From contig JAVXUO010002539.1 of assembly GCA_033065855.1 (NCBI GenBank), positions 124,001 to 188,000 on the forward strand: DNA of 64,000 nucleotides. The letters run 5' to 3'. The notes below the pieces were generated by a model. That model saw nothing but the letters and a program-made list of their open reading frames with translations, was not told where the DNA came from and did no database searches. Both the position numbers and the translations under genes were made by a program. Origin of the DNA: Escallonia rubra. Its lineage: Eukaryota; Streptophyta; Magnoliopsida; Escalloniales; Escalloniaceae. Shown here one piece after another: positions 35,298 through 47,225 of the stretch. The first letter of the stretch is position 1, and every line of letters begins with the position of its first letter.

Positions 35298-36146
35298 TAA
35301 TAGAGTTGTCAAAGGGCCGGGCTTGGGCCGGCCCAGCCCAAGCCCATCGGGCCTGCTGCGGGGCTGCCAACCGGGCCGGGCCTGCCGAAGGCAAACCTAG
35401 GCCCAGTCCAAGCCCTGGCCCTAGGCCCAATATCTAGGGCTGGGCCTGGGCCTTTTTTTTGACAAAATTCTTTAGCTATTCTTCGTATAACAAGAATTAA
35501 TACTTACTAAATTTGGTTGATAGCATTTTACAATAATAGGAAGTTGTATCTATTGTAGCATTACCAAGAAATTGACACTAACCATATTTAGTAGTCATCA
35601 ATATCAACAAATAGGAGGTTGTATCTTCTAGTTACAATCCAAGTTGCAGGTAAAATAATCTTTTTGTTTTTTTCATATTCCAAGCCACTGCTAGTCTCAT
35701 AAGAATAGCAATCTAGCCTATCATAATCTTGACCTTTTTTGACCTTTTGAAGATTTCTCAAACTTGTCATCTTTAAAGGACTACTAATAATTTAGTATAA
35801 GAGTTATGAATTGTTTATTGTAGACCCACAACAAAATCTAATTCCGTATCATTTCAATCTTTGCGACAAATATATCTATAAGTTCGAACTCATGTGGACT
35901 TATTAGTAGTGGAATTTTGGAAAAGGGGTGGAAGAAAGGGGGGAAAAGCAAAAAATTCAAAAAAGTGGGGCCAAGCCCGGGCCAAACCCGGGCCAAACCC
36001 GGGCCGTTTTCCAGATTTTGAAGGCCTGGTCCAGGCCTAGGCCTAGGCCCTCTGCACGCGGGCCGCTACTGTTCATCGACGGGCCCGGGCCAGAACCGGG
36101 CCGGGTCGGGCCAGCCCGCGGGCCTCCCGGCCCGTTTGATAACTCT
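35298..36146. mobile_element. GC-rich-ended non-autonomous hAT-like element
   Basis: The ends are AGAGTTGTCAAAGGGCCGGG and, inverted, CCCGTTTGATAACTCT, followed inward by arrays of GGGCC/GGCCC blocks. ATTTTCAT occurs on both sides (35290-35297 and 36147-36154), an 8-bp target duplication. The core is AT-rich and has no transposase. The open frames over the GC-rich ends are composition artefacts. Confidence 0.75.
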
Positions 36147-37107
36147 ATTTTCATATCAGCATTTTTAAGCCCCAAGAATGGATTTAAGCTTTGAGTCACC
36201 AAAAGGCCCCAACTGATGATGCAGACTGAACTGAATCGACGAAGTCGATGTTCATCGAAATCGACTAGGTTCAACAAAATATTAAACCGACGTGATCGAT
36301 TCAGTTCGGTTCATGATTCCTGCACACCCTCCTTGCATCCATTATTCCCTCTTCTTATTACATCGATCATACAACTTAACTATATTAAATAATCCGAACA
36401 AATTGTCCAAAACCATACAATATTATTTCTAAGATGTTCATTCTTCCATCCTCCCGTCACATCAGTCTTCTAATCCAACTGTTTTTAAATGGTTACAACA
36501 AATTAGTCAGAATTATGCAATCATTTACTCCATGGATTGAAGGAGTGTGGTTTGAGCTGAAGCTGATCGGTTCAACAAAATCTTTATCAACACCATGTCA
36601 CCATACGCCTCATTAGTGTGCAGCATCTGGTTGAGAGTCGACGACAGGAACATTATAATGTGGAGAACATGCGAATGGCGGCGATGCGAAAGCCACAGAA
36701 GTCTAAATAGTCATGCTACCGTTTCACAATTTTCTTCCAATGAGCTTCTTCTAGGCAAATTAGGAAATGAGAAGAAAATTCGTAGTTGCTCTTCTTTAAT
36801 AATATTCATATACATTTTCACACTTTTCTTCGACCAAAAAATAAAAATAAAAATAAAAAAGGGTAACACGATCATGGGCTATATAGCGACGCTCCCTTAT
36901 TGTAAGTTGACGGATTGAAAATCAACCTTTGACTATAATGAGCTTTCAACCATCTTGTTATGCTCTTAGTTGGGTTTTGTATTTATGATTTCTCGAGTCT
37001 TTTTGGGTCTATACTATTGTATGGATTCATTACACGCGAATCCAGCCAAATAATTTCACGAAACTTGGGAGGACACTATGAACAAGACATTACTATTTGA
37101 AATAATT
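36147..37107. other. Intergenic DNA, nothing recognised
   Basis: No gene or repeat could be supported. It ends where homology to the RLP1 upstream region (3841 onward) starts. Confidence 0.5.
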
Positions 37108-38872
37108 TCGTAATAGTAAGATTTCAATGGAGTGTTGTTATGGTGTTGACGTTTGAAAATGAATTCCGAATCGATAGGTCATTGACTTACATATTATTGG
37201 TATACATTAGAAGTTAATGGCTTGTCTTGTTCTTAACTAAATTGTTATAAGGTTTCAAATTTAAATTACAAACGGAGATGATGATGGATGCTAGAATTTA
37301 TATTCGGGATGAAGATAGCTTAAGTAAAATGCATTCCTATTGTCCACGAATAAACGTTCTTGGTTATTTTCTAGAGGGTAGTTACTTTAGAAGGAATTAA
37401 TTTTCTATTTAGCAGTTATTTTATAAGTGATAGTTGATTTCTATATATTGATGTAGTATAAGTATGGTTGCAAGACTCATCGTACGATCATCATCAGCAA
37501 TCAAATTCTTTTTTTCTTTTTCTTTTCAAAGCCTTCTTAAGAGTAGATTGATTTAGTCTTTAAGCCTTCATAGATTAGTTTATCAAAAGCCTTTTTAGAA
37601 GTTAGAAGTTAGATGCTTTCCAATTTCCATTTACATTGGTGCAAACATGGATGTTCCAACAACCACAAACTTAAAGAGGGTGGTGCAGTTGTCCCACCTT
37701 AAACAAAATATCAATACCCATAGTCCATCAACAACCTTACGGATAAAATACGAGTCAAGTTACATCGTGAGGACCTTCAACTCTGCAGAGGAGGCATCGA
37801 TCAACAATCCAATACCTAAATTCTCAACTAGTAGGTATGTTTCATATAGTACTATTTTGCGTTGACTAATAATTGAGAACCTACCTGCCTCCTAATCAAC
37901 CTAATCGAACTCCACCTTAGCGATTCTTTCTCCACTCTTGTGGGTAATTTTCAAAAATCTTATATAATTGAGATTATTGATGAAGGCGGGGTAGGGCCTA
38001 GGGCCTCGCTTATAGACACATTTCTAACTTATAGCGAAAATTGGTTACAAATTCACCGCTAGCTAATACCAATACATTTGTCGCTAGAAGATATGAGAAA
38101 TAGAAATAATTTTGGCTGCTACCCAGGTTGTAAAAATGTATCTACGACCTCCAGAGTTTTAGTGACAATCAATGGTCCTTAAACATATTTTGTAACTTTT
38201 ATTCAATAACGCTAAAAAAATACTGCTAAAGATTGTCGTCGAAAGTGACAACAGAAATACCACCAACTGTATTTCACGGCCATTATTTATCGTTATACGA
38301 GATGTTGCAACTATCATCCTACTGCCTAGGCAGCAGCAAAAAAATTTCCAAAGAAATAATTGGAGCAAAATTGAATGTGAGAGGATTCTTAACCTATGAC
38401 CCAAACTCTCCATGCCCTTCAAATGGCTAACGTATAGCCAAGAATAACATGGTCAAACAGCTTCACCAGAGCGAATATAATGGAGAGGAGCCTACCCCAG
38501 TAACATAATTTCAAACAAGCAGCGCAAGTCATTGGTTTGATTCTTCCACACACAGATGGCTCCAAAGTCCTCAATTGAATAAAGAACAGCCCCACATCAA
38601 ACGCGTTTTGTTCAATCTATACAAACGTGTAATACAAAGCACGCGCTGTCCCAGTTTTACTTTGAAGAACCCTCTGCCTCTGACCATACTCCCATTCCTC
38701 TACAGCACTTTCCTCATTTTAAACTTCTCTAACACTTCAGTCACCACCTTGACCAACCCAAAAGTGATTATCTGGTCCAAACCCACAAGCCAGAAAGGTC
38801 AAGTTAATGGATTATAGTCTCATTACATACATGCTTGAATGAGCTCATGGGTGTCTCTCACAGTACTGTCCA
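37108..38872 (+). promoter_or_regulatory. RLP4 upstream region, duplicate of the RLP1 upstream region
   Basis: Collinear with 3841-5629 with small indels; for example RLP4 has an extra TTTTCTAGAGGGTAGTTACT stretch near 37365. It contains the same MITE (about 38107-38346) as the RLP1 copy. No coding gene and no clear TATA box were recognised. Confidence 0.7.
38107..38346. mobile_element. MITE in the RLP4 upstream region
   Basis: Left end TTTTGGCTGCTACCCAGG; right end CTGCCTAGGCAGCAGC followed by an A-run. The two are imperfect inverted repeats, and the interior motifs GTGACAATCAATGGT and AATAACGCTA match 4862-5100 and 48332-48748. It is the same insertion as in the RLP1 upstream region. Confidence 0.55.
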
Positions 38873-41800
38873 ATGAGAAACACAATCTTTTCATGGCTTT
38901 TCTTGATACCCTTGTTCCAAATCTTGTTAGGCACCGGTGTTGTATTGGTTTCGGGCCAATGGTTTGCCGATCAGCGTTCATTGTTGCTGCAGCTGAAGAA
39001 CAGCCTCAAGTTCAGTCCTTCATCCTCAACCAAGCTTGTCTCGTGGAATCAAAACACAGACTGCTGCCTTTGGGATGGTGTAACTTGCGACAGGACTGGT
39101 CCGACTGGATACGTTATTGGTCTCGACTTGAACAACGAATCGATTTCAGGTGGAATCGACAGCTCCAGTAGCCTATTCCGTCTCCAGTTTCTTCAGAGCT
39201 TGAATTTGTCTTCTAACCAATTCAACTCGTCACAAATACCACCTGGGTTGAGTAATCTTGCCAGTTTGACACATCTGAACTTGTCAAACTCAGGTTTTGC
39301 TGGGCAAATACCGATTGAGTTATCGCGCTTGACAAGGTTGGTTACTCTCGATCTCTCCACCCTTTACTTCCCTGGAGTTCGTTCCTTACTACTTCAAAAT
39401 CCGTACTTGGCCATGCTTGTTCAGAACATGACCGACCTCACCCAACTTTATCTGGATGGGGTTAACATATCGGCTCAGGGATATAATTGGTGCCAGGCTA
39501 TATCATCTTCACTGCCTAATTTGGAAGTGTTGAGCATGTCCAATTGTTATCTTTCAGGCCCCATTGATTCTTCATTGGCAAAACTGCGATCTCTTTCGGT
39601 GATCCGCCTTGATCAGAACAATTTAAGTGCTCCAGTTCCACAGTTCCTAGCAGATTTCAAGAACTTGACAGCCTTGCGTCTCACTTTTTGTAATCTGAAT
39701 GGAGTATTTCCAGCAAAGATTTTTGAGTTACCAGCTCTAGAGAGACTGGATGTATCGTCCAATGGATTACTACATGGTTCTTTGCCTGAATTCACCCACG
39801 ATAGACTCCTCCATACATTGACGCTCAGCTACACAAACTTTACGGGGGCATTGCCATATTCATTTGGTAACCTTGGGATGTTAAGCAGGTTGGACCTATC
39901 TTATTGCAATTTCAGTGGACCAATTCCAAATTCAATGGCAAACCTTACTCAGCTTGATTATTTGGATATGTCATCAAACAAGTTTACTGGTTCTATCCCA
40001 TCTTATTGGATGTCCAAGAATCTCACCCACATAGACCTCTCCCATAACACCTTGTCAGGTCCGCTTCTATCCACTAACTTTGAAGGCCTTCGAGATCTTG
40101 TTTACATTGATCTGCGATTCAATGCATTTAATGGAAGTATCCCATCATCTCTCTTTGCTCTCCCAACATTGCAGAAGATTCAGCTCTCCAACAACCATTT
40201 TGATAGTCCACTTGCTGAATTTTTCGAAGCAACCTTGTCTATGTTGGATACACTTGATCTGAGTAGTAACAAGTTACAAGGACCCATTCCCAAGTCGTTC
40301 TTTGACCTCAAAAGGCTTAATATCCTCCTACTGTCATCCAACAACCTCACTGGAACTATACAGCTAGAATCTCTTCAGAGGCTTGGAAATCTTACCACTC
40401 TTGATCTTTCGTACAACAACTTGTCCATTGAAACAAGTGGAAGTAATTCTGGCTTCTCTTCCCCCTTACCCAAGATCACCACATTAAAGTTGGCTTCTTG
40501 CAACCTGAAAAACTTTCCTGATCTAAGGAACCAATCAAGGATGTTCTACTTGGACCTTTCAAACAATCAAATTGGTGGAAAAGTACCAAACTGGATCTGG
40601 AATGTCGGCAATGGAACTCTCACCTATTTGAACCTTTCCTGTAATTTTCTGGTGAAGCTCGAAGATCCTTATGCTACGTCCCCTGGCCTCAGTGTTCTTG
40701 ACTTGCACTCCAACCACCTCGGTGGAAATATTCCAGTATTACCACAAAGTGCTACTTATGTGGATTACTCCCTCAATAATTTCAGCTCTTCAATCCCTGG
40801 TGATATTGGTAATAATCTGACCTATGCTATTTTCTTTTCTCTTTCGAACAATCACCTCACCGGAACCATCCCTGATTCCATATGCAATGCCAGCTACCTT
40901 CAAGTTCTTGATTTGTCCAACAATAGTTTAAGTGGTGTGATACCATCATGTTTAACTGAAAACATACCAAGCCTTGGGGTACTGAACCTCGGAAGGAACA
41001 ACCTTAGTGGCAATATTTCTCTAAGATTTTCGAGCAGTTGTGTTTTGAAAACTCTAGACCTGCATGATAATCTTTTAGAAGGGACGATTCCAGAATCTCT
41101 CGCCAATTGCAAAATGCTAGAGGTGTTAAACCTTGGGAACAACAAGATATCTGATAACTTTCCCTGCTTTTTGAGGAACTGTTCCAATCTGCGCGTGCTT
41201 GTTCTGAGATCAAACATGTTCCATGGAGGTATTAAATGTGGCAAGGCAAATGAAAGCTGGTCAAAACTTCAAATCGTTGATATAGCTTCTAACAACTTCA
41301 CTGGTAATCTGCCGCCAAAATGCTTCTTGACCTGGAGCGCTATGATGACAGATGAGGACGATGCGCAATCACAGCTAAATCACTTGCGATTTGAATTCCT
41401 ACAACTTAATGGCTTTTACTATCTTGACACAGTGACGGTTACCAACAAAGGGCTAGATATGGAGCTGGTGAAGATTCTGACTGTCTTCACCTCCCTTGAT
41501 GTCTCAAACAATCGTTTCGAAGGGGATATACCACGCAACATTGGAGTACTCAAATTGCTTTATGTCCTCAACTTGTCGCACAATGCACTTACAGGTTCCA
41601 TCCCTTCATCAATTGGGAATTTGACACAGCTAGGATCCTTAGACCTCTCAGCGAACAGGCTCTCTGGTTCGATCCCAGCTCACCTTGCAAGTCTCACATT
41701 CCTTTCAGTCTTGAACTTATCATACAATCAACTGAGCGGAAGGATCCCGATAGGAAGGCAATTGCAAACCTTCTCAGAAGATTCATATGAAGGAAATGAG

Positions 41801-42286
41801 GGATTATGCGGGTCTCCATCGAATAGGAGTTGCGGTGGTGCACCATCACCAGCACCAAGTTCTCAAGAGCGAGCTCACGGGTTTGATTGGCAGTCCATAA
41901 TCATCGGGTTGGGATTTGGCGTAGGAGCCGGAGTTGTTCTTGCGCCTCTCATGTTTTGGAAGCAAGGGAGGCATTGGTGGGACGAAGTTACTGATAAACT
42001 CGTGTTTATGCTGCTTCCGACATTTGCATATGTTCACACCAGTTGCAATGATGTAGAGGAATATGTGGAAGATGAACCCTCAGACAAATCAGGAGACTCT
42101 GATGTCAATTATGAAAATGAGATCGAAGATAGCACATTTGAAGGAAGGTATTGCGTGTTTTGTTCCAAACTTGACTTGTATAGGAAGAAAGTAGTACACA
42201 ACCCAAAATGCAGTTGTTTTAGCTCTACACCAGTAGATACTTCTTCTTCTTCGTCGTCATCCTTTCTTCGTAGTCAGAGTCATTAG
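38873..42286 (+). CDS. RLP4: LRR receptor-like protein with an RLP7-type tail
   Basis: 1137 residues, single exon. From the signal peptide (identical to RLP1) through the last LRR it is a close relative of RLP1. After CGSPSNRSC (about 41831) the sequence is unrelated to the other three copies: GGAPSPAPSSQE, a transmembrane helix about 1009-1029 (IIIGLGFGVGAGVVLAPLMF, rich in GxxxG), then a 108-residue tail. That tail has an acidic stretch, paired cysteines (GRYCVFCSKLD ... NPKCSCF) and a serine run (SSSSSSS). This is the tail type of the Arabidopsis RLP7-like class. The N-cap has its DCCLWDGVTCD cysteines, but the first cysteine is replaced by tryptophan (SGQWFADQ, residue 30). The DNA behind the gene is also unlike that behind RLP1-3. 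It is presumably a plasma-membrane immune receptor; the ligand is unknown. Confidence 0.93.
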   Translation: MRNTIFSWLFLIPLFQILLGTGVVLVSGQWFADQRSLLLQLKNSLKFSPSSSTKLVSWNQNTDCCLWDGVTCDRTGPTGYVIGLDLNNESISGGIDSSSSLFRLQFLQSLNLSSNQFNSSQIPPGLSNLASLTHLNLSNSGFAGQIPIELSRLTRLVTLDLSTLYFPGVRSLLLQNPYLAMLVQNMTDLTQLYLDGVNISAQGYNWCQAISSSLPNLEVLSMSNCYLSGPIDSSLAKLRSLSVIRLDQNNLSAPVPQFLADFKNLTALRLTFCNLNGVFPAKIFELPALERLDVSSNGLLHGSLPEFTHDRLLHTLTLSYTNFTGALPYSFGNLGMLSRLDLSYCNFSGPIPNSMANLTQLDYLDMSSNKFTGSIPSYWMSKNLTHIDLSHNTLSGPLLSTNFEGLRDLVYIDLRFNAFNGSIPSSLFALPTLQKIQLSNNHFDSPLAEFFEATLSMLDTLDLSSNKLQGPIPKSFFDLKRLNILLLSSNNLTGTIQLESLQRLGNLTTLDLSYNNLSIETSGSNSGFSSPLPKITTLKLASCNLKNFPDLRNQSRMFYLDLSNNQIGGKVPNWIWNVGNGTLTYLNLSCNFLVKLEDPYATSPGLSVLDLHSNHLGGNIPVLPQSATYVDYSLNNFSSSIPGDIGNNLTYAIFFSLSNNHLTGTIPDSICNASYLQVLDLSNNSLSGVIPSCLTENIPSLGVLNLGRNNLSGNISLRFSSSCVLKTLDLHDNLLEGTIPESLANCKMLEVLNLGNNKISDNFPCFLRNCSNLRVLVLRSNMFHGGIKCGKANESWSKLQIVDIASNNFTGNLPPKCFLTWSAMMTDEDDAQSQLNHLRFEFLQLNGFYYLDTVTVTNKGLDMELVKILTVFTSLDVSNNRFEGDIPRNIGVLKLLYVLNLSHNALTGSIPSSIGNLTQLGSLDLSANRLSGSIPAHLASLTFLSVLNLSYNQLSGRIPIGRQLQTFSEDSYEGNEGLCGSPSNRSCGGAPSPAPSSQERAHGFDWQSIIIGLGFGVGAGVVLAPLMFWKQGRHWWDEVTDKLVFMLLPTFAYVHTSCNDVEEYVEDEPSDKSGDSDVNYENEIEDSTFEGRYCVFCSKLDLYRKKVVHNPKCSCFSSTPVDTSSSSSSSFLRSQSH

Positions 42287-45200
42287 ATATTAAGGATTCC
42301 TACTGCCCCCACCCGCCCAATCCTGCCTAATTTTTTGAACTGCTGTATATAGACTCATAGATTCAACCCTAGAGTAAGGGTGATGGAGAAAGGCAAACAT
42401 AGTCTTTCGTTCTTTTTGTAGCCAGCAAGTTTAAGAGAAATACCCTTTTACACAAATTGTGATGTGGGTACAATTTGCTTTGGTTGTTTTTTTGTTGTAC
42501 GATAATAGTACTGGCCATCCTCATTCAGGCATTTCATCAAACATCTGCTGCGCATTCAAGCTTTAGACGAAATACCATTGACAATTAGACTAACTATATA
42601 GTAACATCCAAAGCTCATGAAAAGTAGTTCTAATTGTAATGTTCCGCTGGAGGTAAGGAAGGTTCCAATTTTTTTTTGCAAATGTACAGAACGTAAAATT
42701 TAGAATTGAGAACAGACCAGGATGTCAAAGCATGATTAGCATCACCAAGATAATGTACCAGATAAAAGCATTGCCAGAATAAACTGAAGAACAGAGTCTC
42801 AGGTAAACCATGATATACATTCGTAAGACCCCTTAAGTTTAACACAATTTGACATGATATCGGTGCTCACCGTTGCACAAAGTTTCGAGTTATCGTATTC
42901 TGCATTTGATCCTCGGTGATTTGCTAAGTTCGATGCCGGGAAATCTCAATTTTCATGAATCATTTATTTGCCATTGCTCGTGCAACGATTGTGGACTGGA
43001 CATACCGCTACAAGATCTATATATTCCACATAGGAGAGGAATAGGCGGTGAGCTCCCTTCTTATACATGGTGATTGACCTCTGTTTATACACGGTGGCGT
43101 TTTCTTTCACTCTCACTTAAATCCATTTCTCATGTGGGGAAGATATATCCCACGACAGAACCCAATCCCGCCACCTTCGAAGCACCACCGCCAGTCAACT
43201 CGCACCACGACCCTATAATCAAATTAAACCACCACCAACAAAAAAACCTTAACAACTTTGAAGCAATCGCCCGATCTAAAGCCGCCATTAACTTCAGCAC
43301 TACTTTCACCACCTCCATCACCCGAATTGTAACCACCATTAAGTTCCGCCGCCACCAAAACTGTTTAAATGTGGAGACCATTAAGTTCCGCCGCCACATC
43401 TTCATTGCGTTAGCCATTTGATGTATATGGTGAGTCGGGTGGAGGTCGGCTTGGTCAAAGTTGTTGAAATGGTGGAGTTATTTTGGCGGTAATGGCAACA
43501 ATTACAATGGTTAATAGTGGTGGGTGGGACACATCTGTAACGCTGGGGCAGATCTGTCGGTGCAATAGCGAGGGTGGGTAGGTTTGTGGGTGGCGACGTT
43601 ATTGGGGTGGTGGCAGTAAGTTGAGGTTAGTGTTGCTGCCAACAGCAGGATGGTGACAAAGGGTGGCGACATTGGGTTGAGGTTGGGTTGGTTGTCGACG
43701 GAGGTGGGGTGGCAACACGTGGCGATTGCTGTGCAGTGGACCGGTGGTAGTTGGTGCTTCGGGGATAACTGGCGGGAGTGATGAAATGAGACGTGGTTTG
43801 TGTAAAAAGGTGGGTTCCAAATTACTTCTAATAAATCTGAAAGTTGGATCTCAAAACGAAAATCAAAACTGTTAAAATTGAGGTTTCAAAAACAAGTTCA
43901 AATCGACGACTAGTTTCAAAAACTAAGGAAAAAAAATTAGAACTGTCTACCGCACTTATTTTCTTCAATTTACAAAGTTTTTAACAAATAACTGAAAACA
44001 AAACTTTGTCAAATGCCACCTAACAATTTTATTGTGTTTTATCTCCTTAAAATGTTTACGCTATAACGATAAGTACCTTATTTTATCACTTGGACCTAGG
44101 TCACACAGAAAAACAGAGCTAATTGGAAGTAGCTTAATTGGTATTGCGCCAAAAAACTAGCCCACATAATTGGCTTACAAAAACCATTTTTACGTTTCCT
44201 TCCAATTCTCTCCGTCAATTTTCGAAGACAATGAAAACCAAAAAGATTTATTGAATTGTTTTTTTTTTTAATTTCGAAGTAGATAAATAAAAACCTTTAG
44301 GAACCAGTATTTAAGGCTTAAACTGGAATGGCCCCTGACTTTTGCCGCATTAAACTTCAATGGCCCCAAAATTTTGAAACATTGAACTTGAATAGAAAGA
44401 ACAAAGAAAAAGGATGATATAATCGTCTCTCCAATAGGTCTTTGATTATTGGATGAACCCTATGGACTCCTTTTGCATCCCGTTATTGAGGAGCTAGCTA
44501 ACGCTAGATCGCCATTTCCGGTGGTTGCGGTGGTAAATGTATCAAAAGTTATGGTGCTGATTGTGAGGATCGCGGAATGGCAGCGGCGTGGTTAGCGGAG
44601 AGACAGTAGGTATAATTTTTTCGAAAACCAAATTATTTTATTTAGCTTGCATGTCATCGAAAAATTTGACGTGGATAGACGATTTTTTATCTAGGAAAAG
44701 AAAAGGGAAAGTGAAGTGAACGAAAGGATGCGGAAAAGTAAATAAACTTTCTCGTTCGTGCTTGCTTAGATGGATAATTATGGGAAAAGATATCGAAATT
44801 TACCATAAATACAATGACTCTCCATGAAAATTATTAGTCTACGTGTTTTTGCAAGAACTAAGTAGGTTAGTTTGGAGAAATTATAACATATGCAAGCAAG
44901 TATTTTTTTCCATCCATTTACTATTTTTTACTTACCAAACTCTTGAAAGTTCTAAAAAATTTCTACCAAATCAAACAAGTCCTACGTTTGGTGACCATTT
45001 TCCTTTATCTCATTGTTCATATTTTCGAACATAAAAAAGAAGCCTTTTGAGAAGGGGGGAAAAGAAAAAAGTGCATTAACTTGTTTGGCTGCCAGTTTCT
45101 GAAAAAGAAGTATATTATCACACCTTTAATGCTCGCCTATAGCATGTTTTGTCACTAAAAAGTCACTTATGTAACTAGCGACAGATTAAGGTGCAAACAT

Positions 45201-45429
45201 GTATTTGAGGGTGTGAAAATAGACACTCACCTCGACAAAGATCACATACTTGATTTATTCAATCTTTGAGAATATAAAAATATCTCAACGTTGCTTGAAA
45301 ATATACTCTATCATACATTTATATGTTTAAAAGCGTGGATAGACTTCAATGACATAATATAAAGAATCTGTGAACACCGTTCTATTTGGTGTTTACAAGA
45401 ACAAATTATATGTGAATTTTTTCCTCCAC
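42287..45429. other. Intergenic DNA behind RLP4
   Basis: No gene could be supported. 43130-43800 is a low-complexity stretch rich in CCACC/GGTGG triplets; it creates open frames on both strands that look like composition artefacts. The first 150 bases probably include the RLP4 3' untranslated region. Confidence 0.5.
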
Positions 45430-46456
45430 CACTCTCTCTCCTAATTCAGTCTTCGTCGCCACCGCCGATTTTTCCCGCATGTGGTGATGTGGTAATTTTA
45501 GTTTGTTGTCTAGCTAGGGTCGTGGGGGATCTTGGTGGCTTTGGTGAGCTGGATAGCCACTGTCGCTGTGACGGTCGCAATCAATCAGGTTGCAAATCCT
45601 TGGTTTTTCGGTATCAGAGCTCGGTTAGAGGATGGTCATAGGGGTAAACGGTTGGATCTTTGAGGGAGCTCTGCGATTGGGTTGTGATGGGTTTTGGGAG
45701 TTGGTTATTTCTGCCATCGGTTTTGTGTTAGTCGCGCTGCCGCGGGCTAATGTTAGGATGGTGAGTCTAGGATTAGGCTTTATTCTTCTAGGGTTTGTCC
45801 CCGCCCCAGTTGATTCCCCCTTCCTAGAAAGGTTTGCATGTTGTTGTTGGGTTAAGATTTGCGAGTAACTGTTGGATTAAGTGGGAGATTTTAAAGGACA
45901 TTGGTTGCTGGAGCTTATTGAAAATGGGGCCTTGGTTTTCTGATGATGATGATTCCGATGGTTTCAGTCGGTTCTTCTATTAGGTTAGTTGGACAATCGG
46001 TGGTTGTGCAGGGCTTCGGTGTTTTGCTCTGGTGTTCTCCGGGGATTGGCAGTAGTGATATGGCCGGAAAAGGTGGCATTTTCTGTCGCGGGCGTGAATG
46101 CATGGGAATCGATGCCACGTTGCAGTGAAGGGGCACATGTCTGGTGTTTGGGCTTGTGGTGGACTGTTTGTTGGTGTTATTTGATTGGTTGTTAATTTAG
46201 TCTTTATTTATTTTTAATTCATAGTTATCTTGTCTTAATCAGGTTTTCTTTTGTTTGCAGCAGTTTATTTGTAGTTATTGTTCCGAAAAAAGGAAAGCAA
46301 GTTTACTTTTTATCTTGTTTTCTTTTGGTTGCTCACTTAGATGTGATGTCATCCATTTAGTTTTGTTTTTTATCTTTTGGCTACTCCATGTGTATTCGGT
46401 CTCAAAACTTATTCTGGTATATATATTTTTGACTTCTCTCAAAAAAAAAAAAAAAA
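45430..46456 (+). mobile_element. Possible retroelement fragment with an A-tail
   Basis: A GC-richer block ends in TTTTTGACTTCTCTC followed by a run of about 16 adenines (46441-46456), as in LINE or SINE 3' ends. Within it, CGGTATCAGAGCTCGG (about 45608) resembles a tRNA-iMet primer-binding site, which would rather suggest an LTR element. The two signals conflict and no protein domain or target duplication was found. Confidence 0.3.
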
Positions 46457-46580
46457 CTCAATTGATTAGAGAAGGCAAAAATAGAGAAAAAGGTTCCTCA
46501 AACATCCAAATTGTTCGTGGAGACACCGAGAGAAAACAAACCCCTTATTTAAATCCTGAAAGGTATTAAGGTAAGGAATT

Positions 46581-46654
46581 TGGTCCCGGCGGGTCTCGAA
46601 CCCGCGACCTTCGGCTCATAAGACCGATGCTCTAACCAACTGAGCTACGGGACC
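46581..46654 (-). tRNA. trnI-UAU: tRNA-Ile (anticodon UAU)
   Basis: On the minus strand the 74 bases fold as a cloverleaf: acceptor GGTCCCG/CGGGACC plus discriminator A, D-arm GCTC...GAGC, anticodon stem TCGGT/GCCGA with loop CTTATGA, and T-arm GCGGG-TTCGAGA-CCCGC. The T at position 33 places the anticodon at TAT, which reads isoleucine AUA. There is no intron. A-box and B-box (GGTTCGAGACC) promoter sequences are intact. One U-G pair closes the anticodon stem. I inferred the identity from the anticodon only. Confidence 0.88.
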
Positions 46655-47225
46655 AAGATGATTCCGAGATTCGCACTCACTTTTGTTGATCGATGTTTTC
46701 TTCTGGCCTATTATCTCCCCAAAAAGTTATTTCTTTCCTCTCAAAAGCTAATTTTCATTTTCCAAAACGGAATCAAAGATACTTGTCAACTTACCCATTA
46801 TTGTTTTTAAGATCAAGTTTCCAAAAAGTCATGTTTACACTTTGATGAATAAGTTTTGAAATTTAATTGTCTAACGACTTTACATTAGTAAATCGGTATC
46901 AGTATGACAGTTACCGATCATTGTTTGTCGCCGGAAAGTCTTTAGTGACAAAGGATACATCAAAAGGAAAAAAAAAGGACTTCATAATGTGTCAAATGGA
47001 TTGCACTTTGACGTTCAAATGTCTTAAGTCAAGAGAACAAGATGAGTTATGCGAAGCAATATGTAATAGCTAGTAGTCAATTCTAATTGCACATATTTCC
47101 TTTCAAATCAAAGGGATTCTCTTACTACATAACATGCCATTAGTCCCCTCCAAATATCCTAATTACATTATCCCTATTACTAATCTCAGCATTCAGAAGC
47201 TTGAGAGTTGAGAGAGAGGAGAGAG
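46655..47225. other. tRNA-bHLH spacer
   Basis: No gene is seen. The right part is presumably the 3' untranslated region of the minus-strand bHLH gene. Confidence 0.5.

Noticed and set aside
35928..36277. Open frames rich in Pro/Gly/Arg on both strands
   Set aside because: They are produced by the GGGCC arrays at the end of a transposon and show no domain.
43074..43820. Overlapping frames on both strands
   Set aside because: Low-complexity CCACC/GGTGG sequence; no conserved domain and no splice logic.
45608..45624. Primer-binding-site-like CGGTATCAGAGC
   Set aside because: No LTR ending in CA directly before it and no second LTR; kept only as a note in a low-confidence retroelement call.
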